Shown piece by piece: positions 22,814-33,622 of a stretch of 64,000 bases of DNA (within the stretch, counting starts at the first letter, position 1; every line of letters begins with the position of its first letter). The notes under the pieces are model-generated. The model did no database searches. It was not told where the DNA came from and saw only the letters and a program-made list of their open reading frames with translations. The translations under genes and the position numbers were made by a program. Source of the DNA: Perca fluviatilis (lineage: Eukaryota; Chordata; Actinopteri; Perciformes; Percidae); the NCBI RefSeq assembly GCF_010015445.1, contig NC_053114.1:17023224-17087223 (forward strand). The letters run 5' to 3'.

Positions 22814-24048
22814 TCTGCGGCCATGCCGGCAACACACCTGACCCGTCTTAAAACACTGACCCTGTCTTGTTCACCATGCTTTATTGGTGTGACTTTTTTT
22901 CCATGTCATCATTATTTATATCTATAGATCACTTATGGAAAACACTGTTCAGCGCTCGCCCTGCTAGAATACAAATAAAAAAAAAACAGACGGCTCAACT
23001 TGGAGTATTTTAAGTCAACAGAGGTTACTGACAGGTGATTCGACTCATTAACTTTCAGGTGACAGCTCTACCTGGAAATGCATGTTACTTATGGATGTTA
23101 AGTTGCTATTAAGTTGGATGTTAGTTAACAACCTAACTGGCCGCAATAACTTTTTATTAAATGAAAAGATGCGCATTGTTGAACAAATACCACTACCTCT
23201 GACTATCTATTAGTTTGCCAGCTACAGCAGTTCACCACTTCGCCCATCACTATTTCCCCAAGCTTCTGGCCCCACCTAATTAACATGTCACTTTGTGGTG
23301 TGACCGTCGCTTTATAGACCCTTTACAAGACAAATACATAGACATGTCATAGCAGGAAAACCTGTGTAAATAATATGACTAATTGCTGTCGTCCACTTAG
23401 GTCTCCTTGTTGCAGGGCTCTAGTTTAAAGCATGCTGGCTTACTGGGGCAAATTAAATGAAGAAAAGCCATCAATAATGTTATTAGTTGCACATTTAATT
23501 TACCTGCTATTACAAGTCAAAATGTCTGCCGTGAATAAGGTCTATTAGTGCATGGAGTTTGGTACCAACAAAGCTCTACCTAACTTCAACCCGCATATTC
23601 TCTGAAAGGAAGCGTGTTCAAGGTTTGTTTGGGATGTCTCTGGAAAGGGGATTCTGTCTTCCTTGCTGCAGTTTACTTGACCTTGTCAAAGACTACAGCA
23701 GAATACCACAGGTGGTCGTCAGGCCTGGATACACATGAAGACTAATCAAAACACAAGCCACCTCCGCTGGGTGAAATAAAATGTCCAATAATATACATAA
23801 CGACCATAACTATGCAATTACCTTGAGCAGGTTAGTGTCATTTTTTGTTTCGTTGTATATTTACAGAAATATCACCCAAAGTAACATCAAAAGAACATTA
23901 TTTATAAGGTGACGATTGTGATAGGAATACCAAAATACCAGATAAAACCAAACAGCACCAAATATATCACCGGTATAAACTATTCATAGTGGACAACACT
24001 TACTTGATCAATCAAACACCGCTTCCTTTGAAACATGCTTTTAAGAAT
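22814..24048. other. Gene-free single-copy sequence
   Basis: No gene, RNA or element end seen. The A-run at about 22977-22986 is the only simple tract. Confidence 0.5.
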
Positions 24049-24064
24049 AGAATTACAAACTTCC

Positions 24065-24238
24065 GCAGCTCCCTGGTAGCTCACCTGGTGGAGCGTGCGC
24101 CCCATGTGCAGGGGCTCAGTCCTTACCGCGGAGGTCCAAGGTTTGGTTCCGGCCTGCAACCTTTTGGTGCATGTCCCCCCCCACCTCTCTCGCCTACAAC
24201 TGTCCTATCAATTAAGGGCCAAAATGCCCCCGCAAAAA
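24065..24238 (+). mobile_element. tRNA-derived SINE with 16-bp target duplication
   Basis: A box TAGCTCACCTGGTGG at 24077-24091 and B box-like GGTTTGGTTCC at 24140-24150, followed by GGTGCATGTCCCCCC and a tail CCCCCGCAAAAA. AGAATTACAAACTTCC occurs on both sides (24049-24064 and 24239-24254), a perfect 16-bp duplication from LINE-driven target-primed insertion. The perfect flanks suggest a fairly recent insertion. A chance 126-codon frame crosses it. Confidence 0.95.
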
Positions 24239-24254
24239 AGAATTACAAACTTCC

Positions 24255-25950
24255 TACATTCCATTTAGATATGCTCAGTAAAACTATTGGACTACTTGTT
24301 TGTTTTTTTCAAATAACTGCTCACTTCCCTTTAATGGAGGAAGGAGTGCAGATGAATAAGTCTGCTTGAATAAATAGATGAATAATTCACAAGTTAAAAA
24401 GCACACAAATGCAGTAGGCCTATGTGCTCATACAGGCGAGGATACACGTCTTAAGATCAGCTCAGTGTGTATGTGCGCATATGTGCGCGTTAATCTTATA
24501 TGCGAAGCTATTGAGATAAGATTTAATAAGGAATTTACATTTCAGATAGACAGCACGTCTTAGTAAAACGTGTTGATCCACAAACCACAATTTTCTCTGG
24601 AAGTGTTGAACACGTACACCAATGTAAACCTCAGTGCAGATTTCCACTGAACGGAATAAACTGTTAAAAATCTTCAGGCACTCTGCCTAATTGGTCCCTC
24701 TACAATATATTCTTACATATCCCTTAAAGATTTGTTGATATTAATATTTTATGTGCAAGACTGTCCAATTTTTTGGAAATAAATGAGCTGAAATGAGGTT
24801 CCCCAGATCCCGTGCCAGCATTCACAGCTAATGTAATACTGCAGTATGCATCACTAGTATGACCTGTATATCTTGTGAGTATAGTTTGGGTGGATAATCT
24901 CAGTATGTGTTTGTCTATTTTCATCATATTTCATGTTTTCTTTTTCTTCAAGCAGTCCTTGAATAAACTCACTCAGCTTTTCCCTTAACTGCACTTTGCA
25001 CAGGGAGGAAAATATTTAAAGTGAGATAGTTTTACAAAATCAATGAAAGGCAAGTTCATGCTGCCCTGGTGACGGAAATAGGAGATTAATATTATGTATT
25101 ATGTATGCCTGTCCTCTCTGGAAAAGACCAGATTCACTGGCTTGAAGTGGGTAATAGGCAGCTGACTAGGGACTAGAACCAGTTTAATCTTTACAGAGTA
25201 GATCACTCAAATCATTAAAAGGGATTAAAGAAAAATTTTGTCAGAGGTAGATTCTTTCTTTGTGTATCCACTGAAACATGAATATGACTCTGGCAGGTAG
25301 GTTTTGTCCAAACTGAGCATGCGAGGATTTTCTTAAACCTTAAAATGAAATCCCAGCCAAAATAGACAAGTGTATTCTATTATTGCAATTATATTCAGGC
25401 TCCATTGTGATTTATGTTACCTCAATCCTGGGCACCATTCTAGTAGGTTTCACCACTTTACAGTGATCAATAGCAGTTTAGAACTTAAGGCGTTATTATA
25501 TTTTTCTATAGAGATTTTCTGCAAACACACAATATGAGACAACCCATTGTTTCAGGTTATCCACCATCTGCACCAGTGCAATCTGCCATTTCATGTTTCT
25601 TTGATCAATAATCTGTAAGAATCAAAAGGTGAAGGTGCCTGTCAACGCGTGGAGCTGTCGTCAGACATGTGGTAAACTCAACTCCGGGCACCTCTGGTAA
25701 CAATAAAGCCATTCAGTGTTACTTCTAAAATTACCAACATCATGAGCCAATTATCCATTTCCTGACGACCTCAGATAAAACATGCGTCATCCGGAGAGGG
25801 TTTATGAAAAAAAAACACCATGTTAGGTTAGATTACATTCAGTGATTGTTTCTTGACAATCTAAGGGGGGTTCCTCTGACACAGATTCGGATTTTTCCAT
25901 TTAATACAGGAATTTAATAAGAAACCAGCATAAAAAAAAAAGAATAACAC
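24255..25950. other. Gene-free single-copy sequence
   Basis: Long stretch without recognised gene or repeat. Short frames (24378-24563, 24724-24927) have no motif. Confidence 0.5.
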
Positions 25951-25954
25951 TGAT

Positions 25955-26085
25955 AATAACACTTTATTTATATAGCTTTTCTAATAATGTTACAAAGTGC
26001 TGCACATCAAGACGAAATACAATAACAGAATTCACCATAAATGAATAAAATAAAAATAAAAAATAAGATTCACAGAGAGAGGAAA
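25955..26085 (-). mobile_element. Retroposon 3'-end fragment
   Basis: On the minus strand the phrase from GTGCAGCACTTTGTAACATT to GCTATATAAATAAAGTG is typical of the 3' end of fish non-LTR/SINE elements (GCGCTATATAAATAAA type). No coding part is present. Confidence 0.5.
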
Positions 26086-26687
26086 GCCCTTGCAAAATTT
26101 TAATTGGTGATAAGAAAGGCCTCATTTTTATTTGGTTTGGTTTATTACAACTTGGGTTGTATGTTCGTAGCTTTGCCCATTGCTTCTATCTGTTATGATA
26201 ACAGTGTACTTTCCTAAGTAGTTGACGAGATCTTGAAACTTGGCAACTCACTAAAAAACGATCCAATAGGGCAACAAGGTCAGACGATCAGGTTATAAAC
26301 AAACTCTCAGGTCAGTCAAACTCTTTAGGAAGAGAAATCGAAGGCAAACGGTAGAATTACAACCAAAACTAATTTTTTTAGTTGATTTTTTAGCAAAAAC
26401 CCCTTTGTTCTTTCACAAATGTGCTCATTCATGTGTAATTACTTCCACCAACTAATCAAAGTATTCTCGTTTGCGTAGAATCTGCAATTCAGAATCATTC
26501 AGAATACATAAGAGCGAGTCGCTCAAATGACAGCCGCCATGTTGCGCCTCCATCTTTAAAATACATTAGCCAAAGAGGGACATACCTCCGCCTTTAGCAC
26601 TTTTCACTTTCGCTAGAAAGTAATATTCAGTTGGTTGTCATATACAATTTCACCACTAGATGGGAGAAATTCTTACACAATGTAGCT
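26086..26687. other. Gene-free sequence with a repeat-like end
   Basis: Mostly unrecognised. CACTAGATGGGAGAAATTC at about 26652-26670 recurs as GCTAGATGGGAGAAATTC at about 50741, so the right part is probably an eroded dispersed repeat. Confidence 0.4.
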
Positions 26688-26691
26688 TTAA

Positions 26692-27204
26692 AGTGCTCAT
26701 ATTATGCTTTTTGGCGTTTTCCCTTTCCTTTATTGTGTTTTTTTTTTTTTGTGTGCATGTTATAGGTTTACAAAGTGAAAAAGCCCAAATTCCACCCCAA
26801 AGGGACTTACCATCTCCAACAGAAAACACTGTTCACAAACTGCTCCAAACAGCTCTGTTGTAGTCCAGCCTTTACTTCCGTGACCAACGTGCGTCACTTT
26901 GTAACACACGTTATAATGCTCTCCTAGCTGCTAGCATGCCACGCCCTCATACTCTGCTTCTGATTAGCTAGCAGTGCTTACCTAGCTGCTGCGCATGTGC
27001 GACTCCCAACAAAGATGGAACAGAAGTGAGATGCCTCACTTTGTAGCTAAAACAGAGAGCTCAACACACAGGGTGAAAAGAGGAGCTGCAGCAATGTGCA
27101 GTATAACAAAAATATGGTGTTTTTTGAAAATTAAACCATGTAAACCTATTCTGATATAACCTCTAAATACTGAAATACCTGAAAATGAGCATAATATGAG
27201 CACT
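26692..27204. mobile_element. TTAA-flanked MITE, 513 bp (family T1)
   Basis: Inverted ends AGTGCTCATATTATG and CATAATATGAGCACT lie between TTAA at 26688-26691 and TTAA at 27205-27208. A TTAA duplication is used by Kolobok and piggyBac; the AGTG start favours Kolobok. It shares its right half, including AAAATATGGTGTTTTTTG, with the element at 60811-61419. No coding sequence. Confidence 0.88.
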
Positions 27205-27208
27205 TTAA

Positions 27209-28095
27209 CATCCATTAGAGTTTACAGCCTCATTTGCTGTTTCAACATTGACCTACTGTACTTGCAATAGCTGTGCATACTCACAGAGACCATTAGCGAC
27301 ATTATGCGTACACTCACTTTTGGTTTTACTACAGAATGAAGTGAATGCTAATCTGGCTAAACTGTTTGCTTGTTTTTCAACACGTCTTATCGAATGACTA
27401 CTTGTTTGTTGCCCTGTCAAATCCATTTTTACCCATGATCCGAGTTCTCAGCAACTACTTTTGTGAGTACAATCTTATCATAACTGCTAAAATGCCATTG
27501 ATAACAAGATAACTAATTCAGTCATGCCCCAGCAGTTAACTTACACCTAATATTCATTCTTGTAGTCTGCCGTCTTTACTACCTCATGACTGGGTCTTGT
27601 TTTTCACAGAAAGAATAGATAAGTCTGTCTTTTATCAACAAAATCAGCATGTACGTGGCATTACGAGGTGACATTCAAAGGTTACAAAGTTCAGAGGTTA
27701 CTGTACAACATGTACTTTTCCTTTACTGCAAGGATCAACTTTCCAGTGGGAGGAGCAGTGATTTGAACTCGCACAATGAGATTTTTTACCCCGAGGGCAG
27801 GCATGCATGGATTGCAGTTAAATATGGCTGACATTACTTGAATCAGACTGATGAATTTCTGATTGCAGTGTGAATTGTGTGGATTTATGCCTTTCACTGG
27901 CACATGTAGTTATTTTTTTCAAATTGTCTGCCTATTCACTAACAACACTTACTAAAGTTTCTTTGTTTTAATATTATAGGCTACTAGTACAGTGCCCGTT
28001 GAAAATGTGCCTGTTTGGAACGGGCGATTGCTTGGCCTGTGGTATTGCTGGTTGTAGAATTCTCCAAAACCAAATCGTAACCCAAAATTACTTAC
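27209..28095. other. Gene-free sequence
   Basis: No gene is recognised. CAGTGCCCGTTG at 27991-28002 hints at a transposon end but no partner was found. Confidence 0.45.
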
Positions 28096-28220
28096 AGAAG
28101 GACAAGATAAGATAGACTTTATTAATCCCACACTGGGGAAATTCCTGTGCTACAGCAGCTCAAAATATATATATATATATATTTTTTTACACACAACAGA
28201 ATACCACAAATACACATTAA

Positions 28221-29143
28221 AGTGATGGTTCGGAGTAATTCACCCTAGGGTCCTTTGCACCATGACCTCGAGCCAAACAACCCCCAGAAGCTTTTTTCAC
28301 CTGGGTCGAACATTGGGAGAGTTAGCTAGAGTAGCGTTATCAGCTGAATATCTTAGCGCAGGGGCTAATGGACCCACGTTTGTATCTTGTAAGTTACCCC
28401 ACTAATAATGCCCGAAATGATACCAAACGTCTACAAGTAGTACAAATAGGTTATGCACTCATAAAACGATGGATTGGAAAGTTTGTAAGTACACCAGAAA
28501 TTTATGAACACTTGCCTGCTCTCTTCAGCGCTCTGTTGCTGCTGCTGCTGCTGCTGCGCTGCTACCTGCAGTTAGACGAGAGCGCTTAAGGCTGTTACAA
28601 TACAAAACACCGAAAGAGATACAACAAAAATATTTATTAATTTAATGATTAAATAAGGTAATGTCTCCAAACTTACCTCAATTATTACTTGTCTCCTGCT
28701 AGTTACTACAGCACTTACTTAAAAAAAAAGTTAAATTAAAAAATATTTTTGTTGCATCTCTTTTCGGTGTTGTAATTTGTAGACGGCCCTAAGCACTCGT
28801 CTTACAGCAGCAACAACAACAGCAGAGAGCAGAAGCCAGCAGGCAAGTGTTATTTACATAAACTTCTGGTGTACTTACAAACTTTCCAATCCATCGTTTT
28901 ATGAGAGCATAACCTATTTGTACTACTTGTAGACATTTGGTATCATTTCGGGCATTATTAGTGGGGTAACTTACGAGATACAAACGTGGGTCCGTTAGCC
29001 CCTGCGCTAAGCTATTCAGCTGATAACGCTACTCTAGCTAGCTCTCCCAATGTTAGACCCAGGTGAAAAAAGCTTCTGGGGGGGTGTTTGGCTCGAGGTC
29101 ATGGTGCAAAGGACCCTAGGGTGAATTACTCCGAACCATCACT
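28221..29143. mobile_element. 923-bp foldback element with TTAA duplication
   Basis: Both ends are AGTGATGGTTCGGAGTAATT and its complement, next to TTAA at 28217-28220 and 29144-29147. The inverted arms are about 410 bp each (about 28221-28635 and 28735-29143) around a loop of about 100 bp. They have diverged modestly: a CTG run of six units at 28537-28556 in one arm corresponds to mixed CAA/CAG in the other. The TTAA site suggests Kolobok-type mobilisation. Frames in each arm (28368-28589 plus, 28789-28983 minus) are the same sequence mirrored and are not genes. Confidence 0.9.
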
Positions 29144-29409
29144 TTAAGTAGACATGGGTGAAAAAAATACCAGTAAGTATAAGAAATAGAAAAAAAAATA
29201 GAATTAGTTATAGATCAAACATATTTACACAGCAATAAAGCTTCTATAAAGAGACAGTATATAAACACAGATATACATAAGAGTAAGGTGTGGATGAATA
29301 GAGATGAAATATTGCACAGTTGGAGGTGACAGAGTAATAAATACTAAAGCGTAGTGCAGAATATTGTCCAGTGATGGCTCATGTTGCAGAAACAGCTAGC
29401 AGTGCTACA

Positions 29410-29760
29410 TTATGAGGTTGTATTAAAGAGGCTGCTGGAATTAAGGACCTGCAGTAGGGCTCCTTCCTGCACTGGGTGCAGCAGTCTGCTGCTGAAGGAG
29501 CTGCTCAGGGAACTCCCAGTCTCATGTAGGGGGTGAGAGGTGTTGCCCATGATTGATGCCAGCCTGGCCAACATCCTCCTCTCCCCCACCTCCTCTATGG
29601 TGTCCAGAGGGCAGACCAGAACAGAGCTAGCCCTCTTCACCAGTCTGTTTAGCCGTTTCCTGTCCCTCTCTGTGCTCCCAGCTCCCCAGCAGGCTACTAC
29701 ATAAAAGATTGCAGACGCAACCACAGAGTCATAGAATGTTTTTAACAGAGCCCAAACCAC
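29410..29760 (-). pseudogene. LINE ORF2 C-terminal remnant
   Basis: The 116-codon frame holds the region after the reverse-transcriptase palm: LLKTFYDSVVASAIFY, CWGAGSTERDRKRLNRLVKR, then ERRMLARLASIM and a region rich in HPLHE and SSFSSRL. This C-terminal block is characteristic of fish L2-like non-LTR retrotransposons. The catalytic YxDD motif and the endonuclease are absent because the copy is 5' truncated, so it cannot retrotranspose. The initial Met is only the first one in the open part and is not a real start. Confidence 0.85.
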
Positions 29761-29761
29761 T

Positions 29762-29999
29762 TAATATGCAACTCCACTGTATAGCCTACTACTGACTTAC
29801 AGTGTAGGCTACGTCTACATCAGAGGAAGACATTGTACTACTGTATTTACCTGACAGAGACAACACAATGACAATGGAGTAATCAGACATTAGCCTCATG
29901 GACTCATGGCAGTGTGCTACCCACCTGGCCCGTTAGGAGAGCTAATCAGCACCTATCAGCGTTAATCAACCACCAGAACCGGACCGTTTGTGTGTGTGC

Positions 30000-30001
<2 letters not shown>
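29762..30001. other. Gene-free sequence
   Basis: Nothing recognised. Confidence 0.5.

Positions 30002-30044
<43 letters not shown>
30002..30044. repeat. GA microsatellite
   Basis: Pure AG array of about 21 units. Confidence 0.95.
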
Positions 30045-30047
<3 letters not shown>

Positions 30048-30311
30048 TTTGTGTTATGATCGTTAATGAATTTGAAGTATGGATTTGATTCGCGTAGGTA
30101 TTTTGGCGACGGTAATGTTATTAGTGTTGTAAGTTAGCAGTAGACTTGTTTAACCCGGGGTAAGTCTGATGAAAACTGATGTGTCTGCCCGGTTCAACTC
30201 AGATTTTCTCCCATTGCACAGCGCTGTGAAGGAATAATCTCTGAGATTACGTTATGTTCTGCCAGCTCACAGCAACTTAATACAATAGCAGGAAAAGAGT
30301 CAAAGGCTGTA

Positions 30312-31575
30312 ACATCTACCAGCATTCCATCCTGCCCCGAGTCCTGTGGCCTCTGTTGGTCTATGAAGTCCCAGTAACAACAGTCGAGTCCTTTGAAAGG
30401 AAGACCAGTGGCTTTCTTCGGAAGTGGCTGGGACTTCCACGCAGCCTCACCAGCGCAACACTATATGCGAGGAGTTTATGGTAGATCGCACAAGAGAAGT
30501 CCTACAGTACAGGGATTCGAGGGACTGCGTCATCAGCCTGCATCGAGGGGACGCAGTGGAGGTGGCAGAGTCCCACCTAAGGCAAGTAGGGCAGTGGGTC
30601 TCCGGCAGCAGGGAGCTTGGACAAGGTGGGAGAGTACACTGCAGCGCAGGATCACCGGGGGCAAACATCATGCAGGCAGACTTCCAACACGTCCGGTTCC
30701 TTATACAAGCAGTCTACGATGCCCTACCAAGCCCAGCTAACCTCCACACCTGGGGGAAAAGTGAAACACCTTCCTGCCTACTTTGCTCTGGAAGAGGCTC
30801 TCTAGAACATCTCCTCAGTAGCTGACCAAAGGCCCTTGCAGATGGCCGCTATCGTTGGCGCCACGACCAGGTGCTAAAAGCAGTCGCTGAGAGTGTAGCC
30901 GCAGCCATCAGCACCAGCAAACACCCCCACCCTCCGAAGAAAGCAATCTCCTTTGTCAAAGCGGGAGAGAAAACACGGCCAAGACCAAGCACTTCATCAG
31001 CAGGTCTCCTCTACACAGCCTCTGACTGGCAGCTGCAGGCTGACCAGGGAAAGCAGCTAAAGTTTCCAGAGCACATCACAACAACATCACCTCCGAGGCT
31101 TCAAAACAACTCCTCATACTGGAACTCAGTGCCCTGGGAAGAGCGTATAGACAAAGCCAACGAGAGGAAACGAGCACAGTACGTACAAAGTAAGAGCTGG
31201 TGGAGAAGTGTAAAGACAGTGGCTGGAAGACTTTCTATGAGCCTATAGAAGTCGGCTGTAGAGGCTTTGCAGGGCGCTCACTATGCAAAGTACTCAACCG
31301 GTTGGGCATTACAGGAGCGGCAAAAGAAAATGGCCATTAAGTCCGCAAGTGATGCCGCAGAGAAAGCCACAAGGTGGCTTTGGTTGAAAAGGGCTGATCC
31401 GTGGGTTGCTGCTAGAACGCAAGTCCAGGCCTGATCGACCCTGGCTGGGTCTCATGGGAGAGGGTGTCTGATGTTGGGAGACCCGAAACACCTGATGACC
31501 CCATGTCACATCACTGAGGATGCGTTCCAGTGTATCCAAAGGATGTTTCTTGCATATGACCAACTCAAGAATGTT
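30312..31575 (+). pseudogene. Decayed non-LTR retrotransposon ORF remnant
   Basis: The coding signal is split over at least three frames. About 30317-30472 reads LPRVLWPLLVYEVPV, then RKWLGLPRSLTSATLY. About 30465-30822 reads EEFMVDRTREVLQYRDS, QADFQHVRFLIQAVYDALPS and CLLCSGRGSLEHLLSS. A second frame inside it gives LRQQGAWTRWESTLQRR. From 30823 to about 31200 it reads YRWRHDQVLKAVAES and FVKAGEKTRPRPS. I recognise this as the C-terminal part, after the reverse-transcriptase core, of a repeat ORF widespread in fish and amphioxus genomes. The CxxC...H zinc-knuckle-like motif ends in TGA where a Cys codon would complete it. Frameshifts and stops make it dead. Confidence 0.7.
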
Positions 31576-31599
31576 GTTAGGGCGAATAGCAAAACATAT

Positions 31600-32226
31600 T
31601 TTCGGAGAGAAAAAAAATAATATTCAAATGTTTCAGTAATGATTACGAGTGATCATAGAGGTAAAAGGGAGACAAATGTGAAAAGATGGAGGAGAGAAAT
31701 CTGCATTAGAAATGGAAGAAAGCCAGGAGAGAAAAATAGCAACTCAGGGGGCAAAGAAAGCATAAACACAGAAAATTATTCATAGACTGAAAGTTGTGTT
31801 ATTCGCAGGCTTGGCACAAACACTGAACGAACCTGACTGAACACTCACACATTTGCGATACAATACACACTTTGTGCACCGTGTTTGGGAGACACATCTC
31901 TAGAGTGCAGTGCAGTCTTCCACTCTGCTCAATATTGCATGAGCCTCCACTAAAGTTGAACCCTGCCTTTTGTTTTAGTTAAGCAGCAAAATAAATAGAG
32001 CATAGCCGCGGCATCATAGGGACAATTAAATAAACAGCAGCACAGGGCTTTAGAAGACACTGTCGTGCTAATCACTCGCTGCACTGAGAGCAGTGTGCTG
32101 TAGTACAATTAAATCACAGCCATTTATTAAAGCCTGGAAAGAAGGAGATGAGGATTAGGGAAATATTTTCTTTCGTAATGTGCAATATTGGCACTGAACA
32201 TGCTGCACTATAAAATGGCAAAATAT

Positions 32227-32228
<2 letters not shown>
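31600..32228. other. Gene-free; candidate conserved non-coding segment
   Basis: About 31900-32180 is repeat-free and rich in TAATTAAA-like and CCATTTATTAAAG-like homeodomain/Hox-type words. It could be a conserved enhancer. No gene or element end is visible. Confidence 0.35.

Positions 32229-32269
<41 letters not shown>
32229..32269. repeat. GT microsatellite
   Basis: Pure TG array of about 20 units. Confidence 0.95.
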
Positions 32270-32274
<5 letters not shown>

Positions 32275-32739
32275 GGAGGCACTTCTAAAGCTCAAGACTT
32301 TAAAACAGCACAAGGGATATTTGAAATAATAACTAATTCAAAACAGCGGATTTGAAAAGGGATTTATTCGGTTCTGCATCACAACTGGTGAGTCAGCCTT
32401 TATTCCATAAACCAAAGCGTATCTGTCTGTTAGGAATGGGTATGATAATACTTTACCAAAGAACAGATAGGATTGGACGCACGCGCGCATGCACACATGC
32501 ATCTAGGTGGGTGTAATGTTTGAATGTTTCTCTGGAGGCATACATATTCTGCATGCAGCAAACTAGGAGCAAGCATGATAAAATGGAACGCATCGTATCA
32601 TTTGCGATATGATTAAGGCTAGATGACCTCTTTTGAATGAAGCATAATGTGCACAGTGCTCCAAAATGACAGACAGCAGAGAAAATTGGTGATTAGCTAC
32701 TAATCTATTTACTGGAATGCTATGGAATACCAAGTTGTT
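32270..32739. other. Gene-free sequence
   Basis: Nothing recognised apart from an alternating ACGCACGCGCGCATGC stretch near 32480. Confidence 0.5.
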
Positions 32740-33115
32740 GTAAAATGCTAAAAGGGTTGCCAGCATGCTAATATGCTCCAACGACAATGCTAACATGCTA
32801 ATGTAAACTATCTTAGTTTAGCATGTTAGCATGCAAACATTTGCCATTTAGCACTAAACACGAAGTACAGCTAAGGCTGACAGGAATGCCATTAGGTTTG
32901 CAGGTATTTGTTCCTAAACCAAAGAATTGGACTAATTTAAGTTTTTACCTGATGACGGTGCTAGAGAAAATATCAGGGAATCTCTAAAGTTATTACAATT
33001 CAGGAGGTGATCAAATAGTTGATGAAACATTTCACTCAAAACCACAAATGTCCACCTCATGGTGGCGCTACAAAAAAAGTCACGGTACAACCAAAGCCAG
33101 TAGGATTGTCTATGC
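32740..33115 (+). repeat. Old dispersed repeat, copy 2
   Basis: Same landmarks as copy 1 in the same order: GCATGTTAGCATGC, GCACTAAACACGAAGTACAG, GGAATGCCATTAG, CTAAACCAAAG, CCTGATGACGGTGCTAGAG and TCTCTAAAGTTATTACAATTC. It is followed directly by a retroposon tail. Confidence 0.8.
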
Positions 33116-33236
33116 CAATTCAATTCAATTCAATTCAATTTTATTTATAGTATCAAATCATAACATAAGTTATCTCGAGACACTTTACAGATAGAGTAGG
33201 TCTAGACCACACTCTATAATTTACAAAGCCCCAACA
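33116..33236 (-). mobile_element. Retroposon 3'-end fragment with AATTG tail
   Basis: The plus strand shows CAATTCAATTCAATTCAATT, then TTTTATTTATAGTATCAAAT and GAGACACTTTACAGATAGAG. Read on the minus strand this is a retroposon 3' end ending in an (AATTG)n tail, seen very often in fish. No coding part. Confidence 0.6.
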
Positions 33237-33535
33237 ATTCCAACAGTGGTTCCCAAACCTTTTCTGCAGGGACCCTCATTTGTAGATTAAAAAAAAATTA
33301 AATAAAAAAAAAAGATAATTTAATGAGGGTGATACAGAAGGTCAAATAACCAATTATTGGTGACACCTACTTATTAAGAAGTTCTTGCTCTGTTGTGTAC
33401 AGAAATCTGTGTTAATCTGCATTAATATTCCAGGTCTTCAGAAAGCATCCTCAATTACAGTAATAGCACGGAATGTGTCTTTGGTTTATAACTCAAACAA
33501 GAGTCACTCCACCACAATTATCCATCCATCCACTC

Positions 33536-33537
<2 letters not shown>
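33237..33537. other. Gene-free AT-rich sequence
   Basis: Nothing recognised; A-runs near 33290-33313. Confidence 0.45.

Positions 33538-33619
<82 letters not shown>
33538..33619. repeat. AT microsatellite (82 bp)
   Basis: Pure AT array of about 41 units. It is self-complementary and can extrude a cruciform. Ile-Tyr frames across it are artefacts. Confidence 0.95.

Positions 33620-33622
<3 letters not shown>

Larger units (their letters stand above)
28096..29760 (-). mobile_element. 5'-truncated non-LTR retrotransposon, interrupted
   Basis: On the minus strand the element runs from a reverse-transcriptase C-terminal coding piece (29410-29760) through a 3' UTR to GTGTGGGATTAATAAAGTC and TCTTATCTTG repeats at about 28096-28130, the usual tail of a fish L2/Rex-type LINE. 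The 3' UTR is split by the foldback element at 28221-29143. The 5' end is cut off at about 29760. Confidence 0.85.

Noticed and set aside
22472..22837. 121-codon minus-strand frame with a hydrophobic segment
   Set aside because: It starts outside and runs into the hAT element at 22048-22805, so it is not a gene.
23989..24369. 126-codon plus-strand frame
   Set aside because: It is mostly the SINE at 24065-24238 read through.
28368..28983. Mirror frames on opposite strands starting with the same residues
   Set aside because: They are the two arms of the foldback element, not a pair of genes.
33538..33619. Ile-Tyr repeat protein frames on both strands
   Set aside because: Translation of a pure AT array.
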